The translations under genes were made by a program, and so were the position numbers. The notes under the pieces were generated by a model. It ran no database searches and had not been told where the DNA came from. It saw nothing but the letters and a program-made list of their open reading frames with translations. Source: Cumulibacter soli (lineage in GTDB: Bacteria > Actinomycetota > Actinomycetes > Mycobacteriales > Antricoccaceae). Taken from it: a stretch of 64,000 nt of DNA. Below are positions 26,857-36,705 of the stretch, in pieces; the first letter of the stretch is position 1, and every line of letters starts with the position of its first letter. The stretch is from NCBI RefSeq assembly GCF_004382795.1, contig NZ_SMSG01000005.1, positions 333,681 to 397,680 on the forward strand, in the 5' to 3' direction.

Positions 26857-26936
26857 CAGGTCAGCTGCCGGTGCGAGGTTGCGGACGACTGAAGGACCCG
26901 CTTTGGCGCGGCATCAGGTCAGTTGCCGGTGCGAGG
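26857..26936. repeat. 22-bp direct repeat overlapping the 3' end of the IclR gene
   Basis: Bases 26857-26878 and 26915-26936 are identical except for one base. The second copy contains the stop codon and last codons of the IclR gene; the first could be a relic of a local duplication of that gene end. Confidence 0.55.
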
Positions 26937-27698
26937 GTCGGGGAGTTTCGGGGCAGGCGGTCGCGAGGGTCCACCGAGTTGGATGGTCAACCGCTGCGCC
27001 GCATCGACGACCGCTTGCTCAGCGTGGTGCGCTTGCGCGGGCACCTTCTTGCTCGGTATCGACACCCCGATCGCGCCGATCGGGGCTGCGGAGTGATCGA
27101 ACACCGGCGCGGCAGCCCCCCACACCCCTGGCCAGCGATCGCCGGTACCGCTGGCGAAACCACGCGAGGCGACCCGACGTAACTCGGCAACCAGGCCCCG
27201 TCTCGCGGAAAAGTCGAACCCCTTCTTTCCCTGCGTGCTCAGGATCTGTTCGATCTGTTGCGGTGCAAGCCATGCCATGATCGCGTGCCCTGTGGTGGTG
27301 TCCAAGGCCGCGTAATTACCGCCCAGCGGCACGTGCGCGCGCACCGGCTTGCTGGGCTCGGCCTGTGCGGCATAGGTCAGCCGACCTTCCTCGTACGCCG
27401 CGAACACGACCGTCTCGTCGATTTCAAGCACGAGATCACGCAGTATCCGTTGGGTCAGTTCGCCGAATCCAACCGAGTCTTTGACTGCGCACCCGAGCCG
27501 CCACAGCAGCCTCGTCGGTCGCCACTTACGGTCGCCGTCTTGCTCCACATAGCCCTCATCGGCGAGGATCCGCAGTGTGCGCAGCAATGTCGGCGGCGTC
27601 AGCGACGTCAGTCCACTGAGCGTTGTCAACGTCGCCGGTGAATTTTCGCTGACGACGCGCAACACCCGCAGTGCCTTGTTGATCGCACCCTCAGCCAT
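26919..27698 (-). CDS. IclR family transcriptional regulator
   Basis: 259 residues from the ATG at 27698. N-terminal winged helix (INKALRVLRVVSENSPATLTTLSGLTSLTPPTLLRTLRILADEGYVEQD) and a C-terminal effector domain with TTTGHAIMAWLAP, then FASGTGDRWPGVWGAAAPVFDHSAAPIGAIGVSIP. IclR regulators often control degradation of aromatic or carboxylic acids. The start overlaps the 3' end of the broken ligase gene by 8 bases, so the pair was once a ligase-regulator operon. Confidence 0.88.
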   Translation of the reverse strand: MAEGAINKALRVLRVVSENSPATLTTLSGLTSLTPPTLLRTLRILADEGYVEQDGDRKWRPTRLLWRLGCAVKDSVGFGELTQRILRDLVLEIDETVVFAAYEEGRLTYAAQAEPSKPVRAHVPLGGNYAALDTTTGHAIMAWLAPQQIEQILSTQGKKGFDFSARRGLVAELRRVASRGFASGTGDRWPGVWGAAAPVFDHSAAPIGAIGVSIPSKKVPAQAHHAEQAVVDAAQRLTIQLGGPSRPPAPKLPDPRTGN

Positions 27699-28122
27699 GT
27701 GTCGTCTGGGGCGCTTCGCTCCGCAACCGATCGCGCAACTCGCGACGGAGCAGCTTGCCGACCTCGGACCGCGGCACCGCGTCGGTGAACACCAGTTCGC
27801 GCGGCACCTTGAACCCGGCCAGCCGCTCGCGCAGGAACGCCTGCAGGTCATCCGCGCTCAGCTCTGCCGCGGTCACGACTTTCGCGTGCACCCGTTCACC
27901 CCACTCGTCGTCCGGGACGCCGACCACGCACGCGTCGGTCACTAACGGGTGCTCCAGCAGGGCGTGTTCGATCTCTGCCGGATAGATGTTCACGCCTCCG
28001 GAGATGATGAGATCTGCCGCGCGATCTCTCAAGAACAAGAACCCGTCGCCGTCAAGATGGCCGATGTCACCGAGCGTCATCAGTCCGGTTCCGGCTGTGA
28101 ACTCCGACCGGATTTGAAGCAC
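27691..28122 (-). pseudogene. Truncated acyl-CoA ligase, C-terminal domain only
   Basis: About 143 codons match only the end of the AMP-binding family: TLGDIGHLDGDGFLFL, DRAADLIISGGVNIYPAEIE, GVPDDEWGERVHA and the A10 segment EVGKLLRRELR. The N-terminal 350 or so residues with the adenylation site are missing and are not found further upstream on this strand. The fragment could fold as an isolated C-terminal domain but could not activate acids. The break falls near 28110-28200, just before treY. Confidence 0.85.
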
Positions 28123-28274
28123 CTGCGGGTCGGCGTTTCATGCGGTCGAAACCGTAGCCCGCAACTTCAGTTAAACCGAAGAAGATTTCACTGAGCGAAA
28201 AACTCCGGTGTTCGCGCTGGGTGGATCGAGCGTGGGTAGCCTGGTGGTGCCGGTCCGAGTGAAGGAGAAGGCCC

Positions 28275-30578
28275 GTGCGGGTCCCGAAGAGCACGTATCG
28301 ACTGCAACTCTCCAGAGATTTCACGTTGTACGACGCGGCGCGCCAGCTGCCATACCTGGCCGACCTCGGTGTGGACTGGGTCTATCTGTCGCCGATTCTG
28401 CAAGCGGCCGCCGGGTCGTCGCACGGTTACGACGTCGTCGATCATGACCGGATTGACAAGTCCCGCGGTGGCGCAGACGGACTGAGTAAGTTTTCCGCAG
28501 AGGCGCGGAGACACGGACTCGGCATTCTTGTCGACATCGTGCCCAATCACATGGGGATCGCCAATCCAGCGGAAAACCGTGCCTGGTGGGACGTACTGCG
28601 ACACGGCCGAGAATCGGCGTACGCCGACTGGTTCGACATCGATTGGGACGCCGCGGCGCGTGTCCGTATCCCCATCGTGGGCGAGCATGACGTGCTGCCC
28701 GGGGGCGAGATCGCGAACCTGAGCGTGACCGCCGGAGAGCTGCGTTATCACGACCACCGGTTTCCACTCGCCCCCGGAACTGAGGATGAGGTAGATCCGC
28801 AGGCGGCGCATTCGCGTCAGAACTACGAACTGGTCGACTGGCGCCGCGCCGACCGTGAACTCACGTACCGCCGCTTCTTCGGTATTAACAGTCTCGCTGG
28901 GCTGCGCGTTGAGGACCCGCGGGTCTTCGCTGCCACCCACCGCGAGATCGCCCGGTGGTTCGCCGAGGGCCTCGTCGACGGTGTGCGGGTCGACCACCCG
29001 GACGGGCTCCGCGACCCAGCCGACTACCTGACGCGGTTACGGGAACTGACCGGCGGCGCCTACGTCGTCGTGGAAAAGATCCTGGAACCCGCGGAGAGTC
29101 TGCCGCGGTGGGACTGTGCGGGGACGACCGGCTACGACTCGCTCGGCATGATCGACCGCGTACTGGTCGACCCTGCCGGCGAACGACCGTTGACTGACCT
29201 CGCGGACCACCTCGCCGGCGCGCCGGTCGACTGGTCAGAACTGATCCACAGCACCAAACGCGCGATCGCGGATGGCACGCTCGCCGCCGAGGTCGAGCGG
29301 CTGGCGCGTGAGATGCCAGTTGTAGAAACCCCGAGGCACCGTGTGGTGGATGCGCTCGCTGAGTTACTCGCCAGCTTCGGCGTCTACCGCACGTATCTAC
29401 CCGTCGGTTCTGAGCACCTCGACGGTGCGGTCGGTGCCGCGAAACGACGCCGTGCTGATCTGAGCGCCGCGATCGATGAGATCGCCGAGACGCTCGCAGA
29501 TCCGCAGCAGCCGGCGGCCGCGCGATTCCAGCAGACCAGCGGCATGGTGATGGCCAAAGGCGTTGAAGATACGGCGTTCTATCGCTTTTCACGGCTCAGC
29601 AGCCTGAACGAAGTGGGCGGCGACCCGAGCGTCTTCTGTATGAGCGCGGCGGAATTTCACACCGCCATGGCGCACCGGTTGAGCGATTGGCCGCACACGA
29701 TGAATGCGCTGACCACGCACGACACGAAGCGAGGAGAAGACACCAGGGCGCGGATCAACGCTATCTCCGAGCATGCAGCCGACTGGGCCCGGTTGGTGGC
29801 CACACTTTCGCCGCTGGCCCCCGGGCGCGACCGTAGCTTAGGCAACCTCGTCAACCAAGCGATCATCGGCGCCTGGCCCGCCGGCGCCGAGCGGCTTGGG
29901 GCATACGCCATCAAGGCAGCGCGCGAAGCGGCCACGATCACCACGTGGACCGACAATGATGAGCGGTACGAGCGCGCGATTCAGCGGTATATCGACGCAC
30001 TAACCTCACCGGTGCCGATGGTTGCGATCAACGAAATCGTTCAACTGCTGGAAAGTTCGCGGTATGCGAATGCGCTTGGCGCGAAGCTGCTCAACCTCAT
30101 GATCCCCGGCGTACCCGACGTATATCAGGGAACTGAATGCGTTCACATGAGCCTGGTTGACCCGGATAATCGCCGACCGATCGACTGGGAGTCGCTGCAT
30201 GAACTTCGCCGGCGCGCCGAGCATCCGCTGCGCGGTGGCGAGGACCTGGACGTCGCCAAGGTGCGGCTGGTGGGCGAAGCATTGCGATTGCGGCGCGACA
30301 GGCCGGAACTGATCTCGACATATCAACCACTCGAGGCCGTCGGAGACGCGGCCGAGCATCTGCTGGCCTTTGACCGCGGTGGAGTTATCGTCGTTATTAC
30401 TCGATTCCCGGCCAGACTCGTAGCCAACGGAGGCTGGGGGAACACCCGACTGACCCTGCCCGGCGGTCGCTGGAGCGATGCGCTCACCGCGGTGCGCAGA
30501 CCCGGTGGGATCTGCGAGATCGGCGACATATTAGCGAAACTGCCCGTGGCTCTGCTGGTGAGGACGTCTGATGCGTGA
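28275..30578 (+). CDS. treY: Maltooligosyl trehalose synthase
   Basis: 767 residues, GTG start after GAAGGAG. GH13 subfamily opening PKSTYRLQLSRDFTLYDAARQLPYLADLG and SPILQAAAGSSHGYDVVDH. Catalytic regions: GVRVDHPDGLRDP (nucleophile Asp), YVVVEKILEPAESLP (acid/base Glu) and NALTTHDTKRGEDTRARI (third Asp). It turns the reducing-end bond of maltodextrins into an alpha-1,1 bond, giving maltooligosyl trehalose. The last 8 bases overlap treZ. No treX debranching gene is beside it. Confidence 0.95.
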   Translation: MRVPKSTYRLQLSRDFTLYDAARQLPYLADLGVDWVYLSPILQAAAGSSHGYDVVDHDRIDKSRGGADGLSKFSAEARRHGLGILVDIVPNHMGIANPAENRAWWDVLRHGRESAYADWFDIDWDAAARVRIPIVGEHDVLPGGEIANLSVTAGELRYHDHRFPLAPGTEDEVDPQAAHSRQNYELVDWRRADRELTYRRFFGINSLAGLRVEDPRVFAATHREIARWFAEGLVDGVRVDHPDGLRDPADYLTRLRELTGGAYVVVEKILEPAESLPRWDCAGTTGYDSLGMIDRVLVDPAGERPLTDLADHLAGAPVDWSELIHSTKRAIADGTLAAEVERLAREMPVVETPRHRVVDALAELLASFGVYRTYLPVGSEHLDGAVGAAKRRRADLSAAIDEIAETLADPQQPAAARFQQTSGMVMAKGVEDTAFYRFSRLSSLNEVGGDPSVFCMSAAEFHTAMAHRLSDWPHTMNALTTHDTKRGEDTRARINAISEHAADWARLVATLSPLAPGRDRSLGNLVNQAIIGAWPAGAERLGAYAIKAAREAATITTWTDNDERYERAIQRYIDALTSPVPMVAINEIVQLLESSRYANALGAKLLNLMIPGVPDVYQGTECVHMSLVDPDNRRPIDWESLHELRRRAEHPLRGGEDLDVAKVRLVGEALRLRRDRPELISTYQPLEAVGDAAEHLLAFDRGGVIVVITRFPARLVANGGWGNTRLTLPGGRWSDALTAVRRPGGICEIGDILAKLPVALLVRTSDA

Positions 30579-32313
30579 GTACTGGGTATGGGCGCCGAAT
30601 GCCGGACAGGTGCGCCTTGCGGTCGGCGACCAGATCTACGACATGACTGTCGATACCGGCGGTTGGTGGGGTGCGAGCGCGCCGGACGGGGATTACGGAT
30701 TCCTGCTCGACGACGACCCGACGGTACTTCCGGACCCGCGTAGCCGATGCCAGCCGGACGGCGTCCACGGCCGATCACGGTCTTTGGTCGCGACGAATTG
30801 GACGGATCACCAATGGCGCGGCGCACGCGTTGAAGGCGGAGTGATCTACGAACTCCACATCGGCACATTTACGCCCGAGGGAACTCTGGATGCTGCGGCC
30901 GACCGGCTGGATCATCTGCGTTCTATCGGCGTCACGCACGTCGAACTGATGCCCGTCAACGCGTTCAACGGCGTCCATAACTGGGGCTACGACGGTGTCT
31001 GCTGGTACGCCGTCCACGAGGAGTACGGCGGACCGGCTGCGTATCAGCGATTCGTCGATGCCTGCCACGCGCAGGGGCTAGCGGTCGTCCAGGACGTCGT
31101 CTACAACCACTTCGGGCCGAGCGGTAACTACCTGCCGCGGTTCGGTCCCTACCTCAGCAGCGAGGGGCGATCGTCCTGGGGAGAACATGTCAACCTCGCC
31201 GAGTCCGAAGTCCGCCGCTACATCCTCGACAACGTAGCGTTCTGGGTCGAAGAGATGCACGTGGACGCGCTACGCCTGGACGCCGTCCACGCCCTGGTCG
31301 ATGAACCCCCGCACAAGATCCTGGCGGAGATGAGCCAACTGGTCGACGAGATTGAGACCCGCACCGGCCGCGCGATAGAACTGATCGCCGAATCTGACCT
31401 CAACGATCCGGCGATGATCACACCACGACCGGTCGGGCTGGGCATCGACGCGCAATGGAGCGATGACTTCCATCATGCGCTGCACGTTGCGCTGACACGC
31501 GAGACCGACGGTTACTACGCCGATTTCGCGGGAATCGAGGCGATGCGGAAGGTCCTGGCCGGAGGATTCTTCCACGATGGCACGTACTCGTCATTCCGGG
31601 GTAGGGACCACGGGGCCCCGATTGATCCGGCCACGACCGGAGCCTGGCGACTCGTCGTGAGCGCTCAGAACCATGATCAGATCGGCAATCGTGCCCGCGG
31701 CGACCGGATAACCGAGAAACTCGATGAATCCGAACTACTGATCGCTGCGCTCATGCTGTACGCCGGGCCGTTCACCCCGATGCTCTTTATGGGCGAGGAA
31801 TGGGCCGCATCGTCACCGTTCCAGTACTTCACGTCGCACCCCGAGGCCGACCTCGGTGCGGCGGTCGCGCGGGGACGAATCAGCGAGTTCGCACGCATGG
31901 GCTGGGACCACGATTTGGTTCCTAACCCACAAGATCCGCAGACGTTCCAGCGCTCGAAACTTGACTGGTCGGAATGCGGGTTTCGGGGCACGGCGCATCG
32001 CGAATTGGCCCAGGGGGCGCGGCACCGCCGGGTGCTCAATGCCTACCGTGAGCTGGCCGAGCTCCGCGCGGAACTGCCGTCGCTGCGCTCGCGCGAGTTC
32101 GCCCGCGACGCGTGGTGCGACCCGGAGCAGAATCGACTGCGATTCACCCGCGCGGAGGGTGCCGAGTCTGCCGAGGTGCTGGTCAATTTCGGCGTAACGG
32201 AATGGCGCGTTGAGGTGGCCGGTCGCCGTACTCGGTTCGCGACACATCCCGACACGCGAGAGTTGGCCGACACCATCGTCTTGCCCCCGCGCGCGGGGGC
32301 ATTGCTTCTCTAG
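30571..32313 (+). CDS. treZ: Maltooligosyltrehalose trehalohydrolase
   Basis: 580 residues. N-terminal CBM48-like beta domain ([14 protein letters not shown]), GH13 barrel with [16 protein letters not shown], nucleophile in [11 protein letters not shown], acid/base in [11 protein letters not shown] and the third Asp in [14 protein letters not shown]. It releases trehalose from the treY product. Translation is coupled to treY by an 8-base overlap. Together they form the TreYZ route to trehalose, a stress protectant. Confidence 0.95.
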   Translation: MREYWVWAPNAGQVRLAVGDQIYDMTVDTGGWWGASAPDGDYGFLLDDDPTVLPDPRSRCQPDGVHGRSRSLVATNWTDHQWRGARVEGGVIYELHIGTFTPEGTLDAAADRLDHLRSIGVTHVELMPVNAFNGVHNWGYDGVCWYAVHEEYGGPAAYQRFVDACHAQGLAVVQDVVYNHFGPSGNYLPRFGPYLSSEGRSSWGEHVNLAESEVRRYILDNVAFWVEEMHVDALRLDAVHALVDEPPHKILAEMSQLVDEIETRTGRAIELIAESDLNDPAMITPRPVGLGIDAQWSDDFHHALHVALTRETDGYYADFAGIEAMRKVLAGGFFHDGTYSSFRGRDHGAPIDPATTGAWRLVVSAQNHDQIGNRARGDRITEKLDESELLIAALMLYAGPFTPMLFMGEEWAASSPFQYFTSHPEADLGAAVARGRISEFARMGWDHDLVPNPQDPQTFQRSKLDWSECGFRGTAHRELAQGARHRRVLNAYRELAELRAELPSLRSREFARDAWCDPEQNRLRFTRAEGAESAEVLVNFGVTEWRVEVAGRRTRFATHPDTRELADTIVLPPRAGALLL

Positions 32314-32329
32314 CTGCCACGGGTCGCCC

Positions 32330-32464
32330 GACCTGTACGAGACCAGCGCGCCCGGCGTCTTCGCGGTGGGCGATGTCCGTGCGCAGTCCGTCAAGCGGGT
32401 GGCCTCTGCGGTCGGCGAGGGTTCGGTCGCGGTGCAGTTCGTTCACCAGGTGCTGCGTAGCTGA
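32330..32464 (+). pseudogene. C-terminal remnant of a thioredoxin-reductase-like flavoprotein
   Basis: 44 codons to a TGA at 32462-32464 encode the end of a pyridine nucleotide-disulfide oxidoreductase: ETSAPGVFAVGDVR (FAD-contacting GD) followed by SVKRVASAVGEGSVAVQ. The remaining 300 or more residues are absent; upstream sequence is treZ. It is the right-hand partner of the truncated ligase on the other side of treYZ. Confidence 0.82.
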
Positions 32465-32534
32465 TTGCTCTCGACTCGCCGACCGGAGCGCTAGTCTGCT
32501 CTGCAGATAGATGAGCCGAGTTAAGGGTGTTGGA

Positions 32535-33653
32535 ATGAGCGGACCGCTGGACGGCGTACGAATTCTCGACCTAACCCACGTGGTGATGGGACCGTACGCG
32601 ACCCAACTGATGGCCGATCAGGGTGCCGACGTGATCATGATCGAGAGCCCCACCGGACTCGACGCGAATCGTGTTCTGGGCGGAGGACCGCACGAACAAC
32701 TCGCCGGAATGGCGCTGAATATTCTGCGCAACAAGCGATCGGTTGCCCTGGATCTGAAAAGCGACGAAGGGCGCGCCGCGATGCGGAAGCTCATCGCGAC
32801 CGCGGACGTCCTGCTGGCTGCGCTGCGACCCTCCGCTCTCGAACGGCTCGGATTGGACTACGAGTCCGTGCGCGCCATCAAACCCGACCTGATCTATTGC
32901 CAGGCTCAGGGATTCCCGATGGACTCGGAGCAGCGGGACGCCGCGGCGTACGACGATGTCATCCAGGCGGCGTCCGGCATGACCTCGTTAACTCAACGTG
33001 CGTTCGGTAAGCGGTCCTTGGTGCCGACCGTTGTCGCTGACAAGGTGTCGGGGGTGAAGATCGCTCAGGCCGTCTCAGCGGCGCTGTTCCAGCGCGAACG
33101 CACCGGTCAGGGAACACACATTGAGGTCGCGATGACCCGCGCCACCACCGCATTCCTATTGGTTGAACACGCGACGCTTGGCATCACTGAACCGCCGATG
33201 GGCGACTGGGGCTATCAGCGGATCCTGATGCCGGCCCGCGAGCCGCACAAAACTAGCGACGGCTACCTGCACGTGCTGCCGTACACCCCGAAGAACTATG
33301 ACGATCTGTTTGGCACGGTCGACTGGCCCGAGTTGCGGGACCGTTCGCGCTATGAGACGCACGCCGCGATGTCGACGAACGGCGACACGCTGTACCCGGA
33401 CATCAGTCGAGTGCTGGCCACTCGTACAACAGCCGAATGGACGCAGTTCTGCACCGAACACTCAATCCCGGCTGCTGAGGTCCGGGCGATGGAAGACCTC
33501 ATCGCCGAGTTCCCGATCGAGCAGCACCCGGTTGTCGGCGGGTACCGGGTAATCGAGTCCGGCGCCCGATTCAACGGCGAGCGCACCGTCGTACGCCGGC
33601 ACGCGCCGCTGCTTGGCGAACATACCGAGGAAATCCTCGGTTCGCTGGAATAG
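32535..33653 (+). CDS. Family III CoA transferase (CaiB/BaiF type), paralogue 1
   Basis: 372 residues from the ATG at 32535, aligned with its paralogue; an ATG at 32511 is also in frame. Opening GPLDGVRILDLTHVVMGPYATQ, then NKRSVALDLKSDEGR and LIYCQAQGFPMDSEQRDAAAYDDVIQAASG, in which D140 is the expected catalytic Asp forming the glutamyl/aspartyl-CoA intermediate of this family. It moves CoA between carboxylic acids. Highly similar to 35449-36564, with a solute-binding protein gene between. Confidence 0.9.
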   Translation: MSGPLDGVRILDLTHVVMGPYATQLMADQGADVIMIESPTGLDANRVLGGGPHEQLAGMALNILRNKRSVALDLKSDEGRAAMRKLIATADVLLAALRPSALERLGLDYESVRAIKPDLIYCQAQGFPMDSEQRDAAAYDDVIQAASGMTSLTQRAFGKRSLVPTVVADKVSGVKIAQAVSAALFQRERTGQGTHIEVAMTRATTAFLLVEHATLGITEPPMGDWGYQRILMPAREPHKTSDGYLHVLPYTPKNYDDLFGTVDWPELRDRSRYETHAAMSTNGDTLYPDISRVLATRTTAEWTQFCTEHSIPAAEVRAMEDLIAEFPIEQHPVVGGYRVIESGARFNGERTVVRRHAPLLGEHTEEILGSLE

Positions 33654-33775
33654 CGTGGTCGCACGCTCGGCGGCTTCTAACCAGCGAGAAATGTTTGCAT
33701 CCAACGCGGACTGAACCTCAAGATTGCGCAACCGGTTGGGACCTGGACCCAGCCTCGCCGCGGAGGAGAATCCCG

Positions 33776-35356
33776 ATGATGCGCACGTTGCGGACCGTTG
33801 CCACAGTGAGTGGAGCTCTGCTGGTCGTGGGGTGCGGTGCGCCGCCTGAGAAAAACTCATCGGCGTCCGAGGCAGCCGAGTACGGCACGACGATCGACTT
33901 GGCGGACGATTTCGACTCCGAGGGCCACTTCAACTGGGGATACGCTGCGGCGCCGTCAAACTGGGACCCGTCGCAAAGCGCGAGCGGTGGTGACGGAAAC
34001 TTCTATGAACCGGTCTACGACCGGTTGTTGTCCTATCAAGCCGACGGCACCATCGTCGGGATGCTGGCCACGGACTTTGAGGCGTCTGAAGATGGGCTCA
34101 CGCTGACCCTTACCTTGCGCGAGGGCCTGGAGTTCAGCGACGGCACCGCATTCGACGCAGATGCGGTGAAGTTCAATCTCGACCGAAATCGCTCGGCCGA
34201 TAGCCGGCTCGCCGGCGACCTGCATCAGGTCGAATCGGTCGAGGTGGTCGATGAGTACACCCTCGATATCCACGTCACCGGCGCTATCGGTGCGCTCCCC
34301 ACCGCGTTGAGCAGTCGGGCCGGAATGATGGTCTCGCCCGCGGCAGTCGAGGCCGGGACGCTTGAGTCCGAACCAGTTGGGATCGGTGCGTACCTCACCA
34401 CCGAATTCGTCCCGGGGGCCAAGGTGGAGTACGTCGTTTCCCCCGACTACTGGGATCCCGAAGCGCAGCGGGTGGCCTCGATGACGTATTACTACATGCC
34501 CGATGACCAGACTCGGATCAATGCGCTCAAGTCGGGAGAGATCGATGGCGCGAACATCCGCCCCACGGATTTCGGTCCGTTAGCGGACGCCGGTCTGACT
34601 CCGATCGTGCAGGCCAGCGGCCAATATGTGTACATCGCGGTGAATACCTCGAAGGAACCGTTCGGCGACCCTAACGTCCGTAAGGCCATCAATATGGCGA
34701 TAGATCGCGAGGGGATATCGGAAGGAATCTACGACGGGTACTGCACGCCACAAATCCAGCCATTCGCCGAGTCGGGGCCAGGCTACAGCGAGAAAATCGG
34801 TGACGGCCTGGACATCTTCGGGTACGACCCTGCCGAAGCGAAGGACCTCATGGACGCCGCCGGCGTCGACGAGCCGATCGAGATCACCATGATGACACCC
34901 AGCGTGACGGTGTACACCAAGATCGCGGAGGTCGTGCAGGCGCAGCTGTCCGAGATAGGAATCTCCGCCAAGATCGATCCGGTGCCGCCGGCCGAACTCG
35001 TGCAGAGTTTCGCGCTTGAGCAGACAGCCGAATCGATGGTGAGCATTTCGACCAGCATCAACGATCCCGATGTGGTCAACAGCCGGACGCTGGCACCCGG
35101 CGCGCTGTGTAACCCTGGTAAGGCTGAGTATCCCGAACTCATCAAGTGGGGTGACGAAGGAGCGGCGTCCCTGGACGCCGACGAGCGGGCGCCCGCGTAC
35201 GAGAAATACATGGACGCCTGGGTCGAATCGCCGCCGCATCTGATTCCGATTTGCATGGTGCATGCGGCGTCGGCGTATGCGGCGCACGTGTCGGGCGTGC
35301 AGCAGTCGGTCACGGGTGGGCCGAATCTGCGTGGTGTGGCGATTTCCGCCGCGTAG
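33776..35356 (+). CDS. ABC transporter substrate-binding lipoprotein, peptide/solute family 5
   Basis: 526 residues from the ATG at 33776, preceded by GGAGGAGAA. Lipobox VVG-C20. SBP_bac_5 features: VYDRLLSYQADGTIVGMLATDFEASEDGLTLTLTLREGLEFSDGTAFDADAVKFNLDR-like progression (described here in parts), and NVRKAINMAIDREGI. It captures peptides or other small organics for an ABC importer. No permease or ATPase genes are near, so it is an orphan. Its position between two CoA transferase paralogues suggests a small carboxylate ligand. Confidence 0.88.
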   Translation: MMRTLRTVATVSGALLVVGCGAPPEKNSSASEAAEYGTTIDLADDFDSEGHFNWGYAAAPSNWDPSQSASGGDGNFYEPVYDRLLSYQADGTIVGMLATDFEASEDGLTLTLTLREGLEFSDGTAFDADAVKFNLDRNRSADSRLAGDLHQVESVEVVDEYTLDIHVTGAIGALPTALSSRAGMMVSPAAVEAGTLESEPVGIGAYLTTEFVPGAKVEYVVSPDYWDPEAQRVASMTYYYMPDDQTRINALKSGEIDGANIRPTDFGPLADAGLTPIVQASGQYVYIAVNTSKEPFGDPNVRKAINMAIDREGISEGIYDGYCTPQIQPFAESGPGYSEKIGDGLDIFGYDPAEAKDLMDAAGVDEPIEITMMTPSVTVYTKIAEVVQAQLSEIGISAKIDPVPPAELVQSFALEQTAESMVSISTSINDPDVVNSRTLAPGALCNPGKAEYPELIKWGDEGAASLDADERAPAYEKYMDAWVESPPHLIPICMVHAASAYAAHVSGVQQSVTGGPNLRGVAISAA

Positions 35357-35448
35357 GTGGGCTGAGGCTGGGCGCGTCGAGGTCTGAGGTGGCGACGCAG
35401 CGTATCCTCGCTGGGATTAGTTAGCACAGCGAAGGGTAGGACGACGCG

Positions 35449-36564
35449 ATGGCAGGACCACTGGACGGCATCCGCATTCTTGACCTCACCCGGGTGGTGA
35501 TGGGGCCGTACGCGACGCAGATTCTCGCCGATCAGGGTGCTGACGTGATCATGGTCGAGAGCGCTAAACCCGACACCAACCGCTACATGGGCGGGGGTCC
35601 GCACGAGGACCTGTCCGGGGTCGCGCTGAACCTGCTGCGCAACAAGCGGTCGATTGTGCTCGACCTGAAAAGCGATGAGGGCAAGGAAGCAATTCGGGCT
35701 CTGGTGCCGACCTGCGATGTAGTCGTCGCGACCATGCGGCCGAAGGCGCTGGAGAAACTGGGTCTGGACTACGACACCTTGCGCGAGCTCAAACCGGATC
35801 TCGTCTACTGCCAGGCGCAGGGATTCCCGCTTGCATCAGAGAACCGTGACGCCCCGGCGTACGACGACGTCATCCAGGCCGCAACCGGTGTCGCCGACAT
35901 CACCGAGGCCGTGTACGGCGAGGGGTACCTGCTGCCGACCATCTTCGCCGACAAGGTTTCGGGACTTCAGATGAGTCAAGCGATCACCGCCGCGCTGCTC
36001 AAACGCGAACGTACCGGCGCCGGCTCTCACGTAGAGCTCGCGATGAACAGGGCGACGACGTCCTTCCTACTGGTGGAGCACGGTTCGCTAGGAATCACCG
36101 AGCCCCCGATGGGCAAGCCAGGGTACGCCCGGATCATGACTCCGGAGCGCCGTCCGCACCCCACGAAGGACGGCATGATTCACGTGCTGCCGTACACGCC
36201 GAACCATTACGACGACATCTTCGGCACGGTCGATTGGCCCGAATTGAAGGATCGAAGCCGCTACGCCAATCCCGGTAAGGCGCTGCTGAACGGGCCGTCG
36301 CTGTACGCCGATATCCGCCGCGTCATGGCGACACGCACCAGCGCCGAATGGCTCGAGTTCTGTCGTGAGCGTTCGATTCCATCCACCAATGTGGGGCGTT
36401 TGGAGGATCTGGTCGCACAGTTGCCGGTCGTGCAGCACCCGGTCGCCGGGGGATATCGCGTCACGGACACGGGTGCGTACTTCGATGGCGAGGGCGCCGA
36501 GCTTCGTCTGCATGCACCGATGCCAGGTGAGCACAATGACGAGATCCTCGGCCCGGTGCAATAA
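35449..36564 (+). CDS. Family III CoA transferase (CaiB/BaiF type), paralogue 2
   Basis: 371 residues. It parallels the upstream paralogue throughout (GPLDGIRILDLTRVVMGPYATQ, NKRSIVLDLKSDEGK, AYDDVIQAATG with catalytic D139, LGITEPPMG, FGTVDWPEL). The pair clearly arose by duplication, and the solute-binding gene lies between the copies. Differences cluster around residues 150-165, a region that could alter substrate choice. A long hairpin follows the stop. Confidence 0.9.
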   Translation: MAGPLDGIRILDLTRVVMGPYATQILADQGADVIMVESAKPDTNRYMGGGPHEDLSGVALNLLRNKRSIVLDLKSDEGKEAIRALVPTCDVVVATMRPKALEKLGLDYDTLRELKPDLVYCQAQGFPLASENRDAPAYDDVIQAATGVADITEAVYGEGYLLPTIFADKVSGLQMSQAITAALLKRERTGAGSHVELAMNRATTSFLLVEHGSLGITEPPMGKPGYARIMTPERRPHPTKDGMIHVLPYTPNHYDDIFGTVDWPELKDRSRYANPGKALLNGPSLYADIRRVMATRTSAEWLEFCRERSIPSTNVGRLEDLVAQLPVVQHPVAGGYRVTDTGAYFDGEGAELRLHAPMPGEHNDEILGPVQ

Positions 36565-36583
36565 CGCCCCGCAAATGCACCAT

Positions 36584-36638
36584 CTGCGGGGGAGTGAGTA
36601 ACGATAAAGCGCTCGTAGCGTTACTCATTGCCCCGCAG
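36584..36638 (+). terminator. Bidirectional terminator hairpin
   Basis: Two stem blocks pair: 36584-36591 with 36631-36638 and 36595-36603 with 36619-36627, separated by a 3-base internal loop. An alternative hairpin (36567-36573 with 36585-36591) would exclude it. It lies between the convergent CoA transferase and aldo/keto reductase genes. Confidence 0.68.
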
Positions 36639-36705
36639 GTCGCCCGGATCGTGGCAGGTCGCTCCCGCAGGTCGCTCGCAAACCCCAGAGGTCGGGTGAA
36701 GCTCG

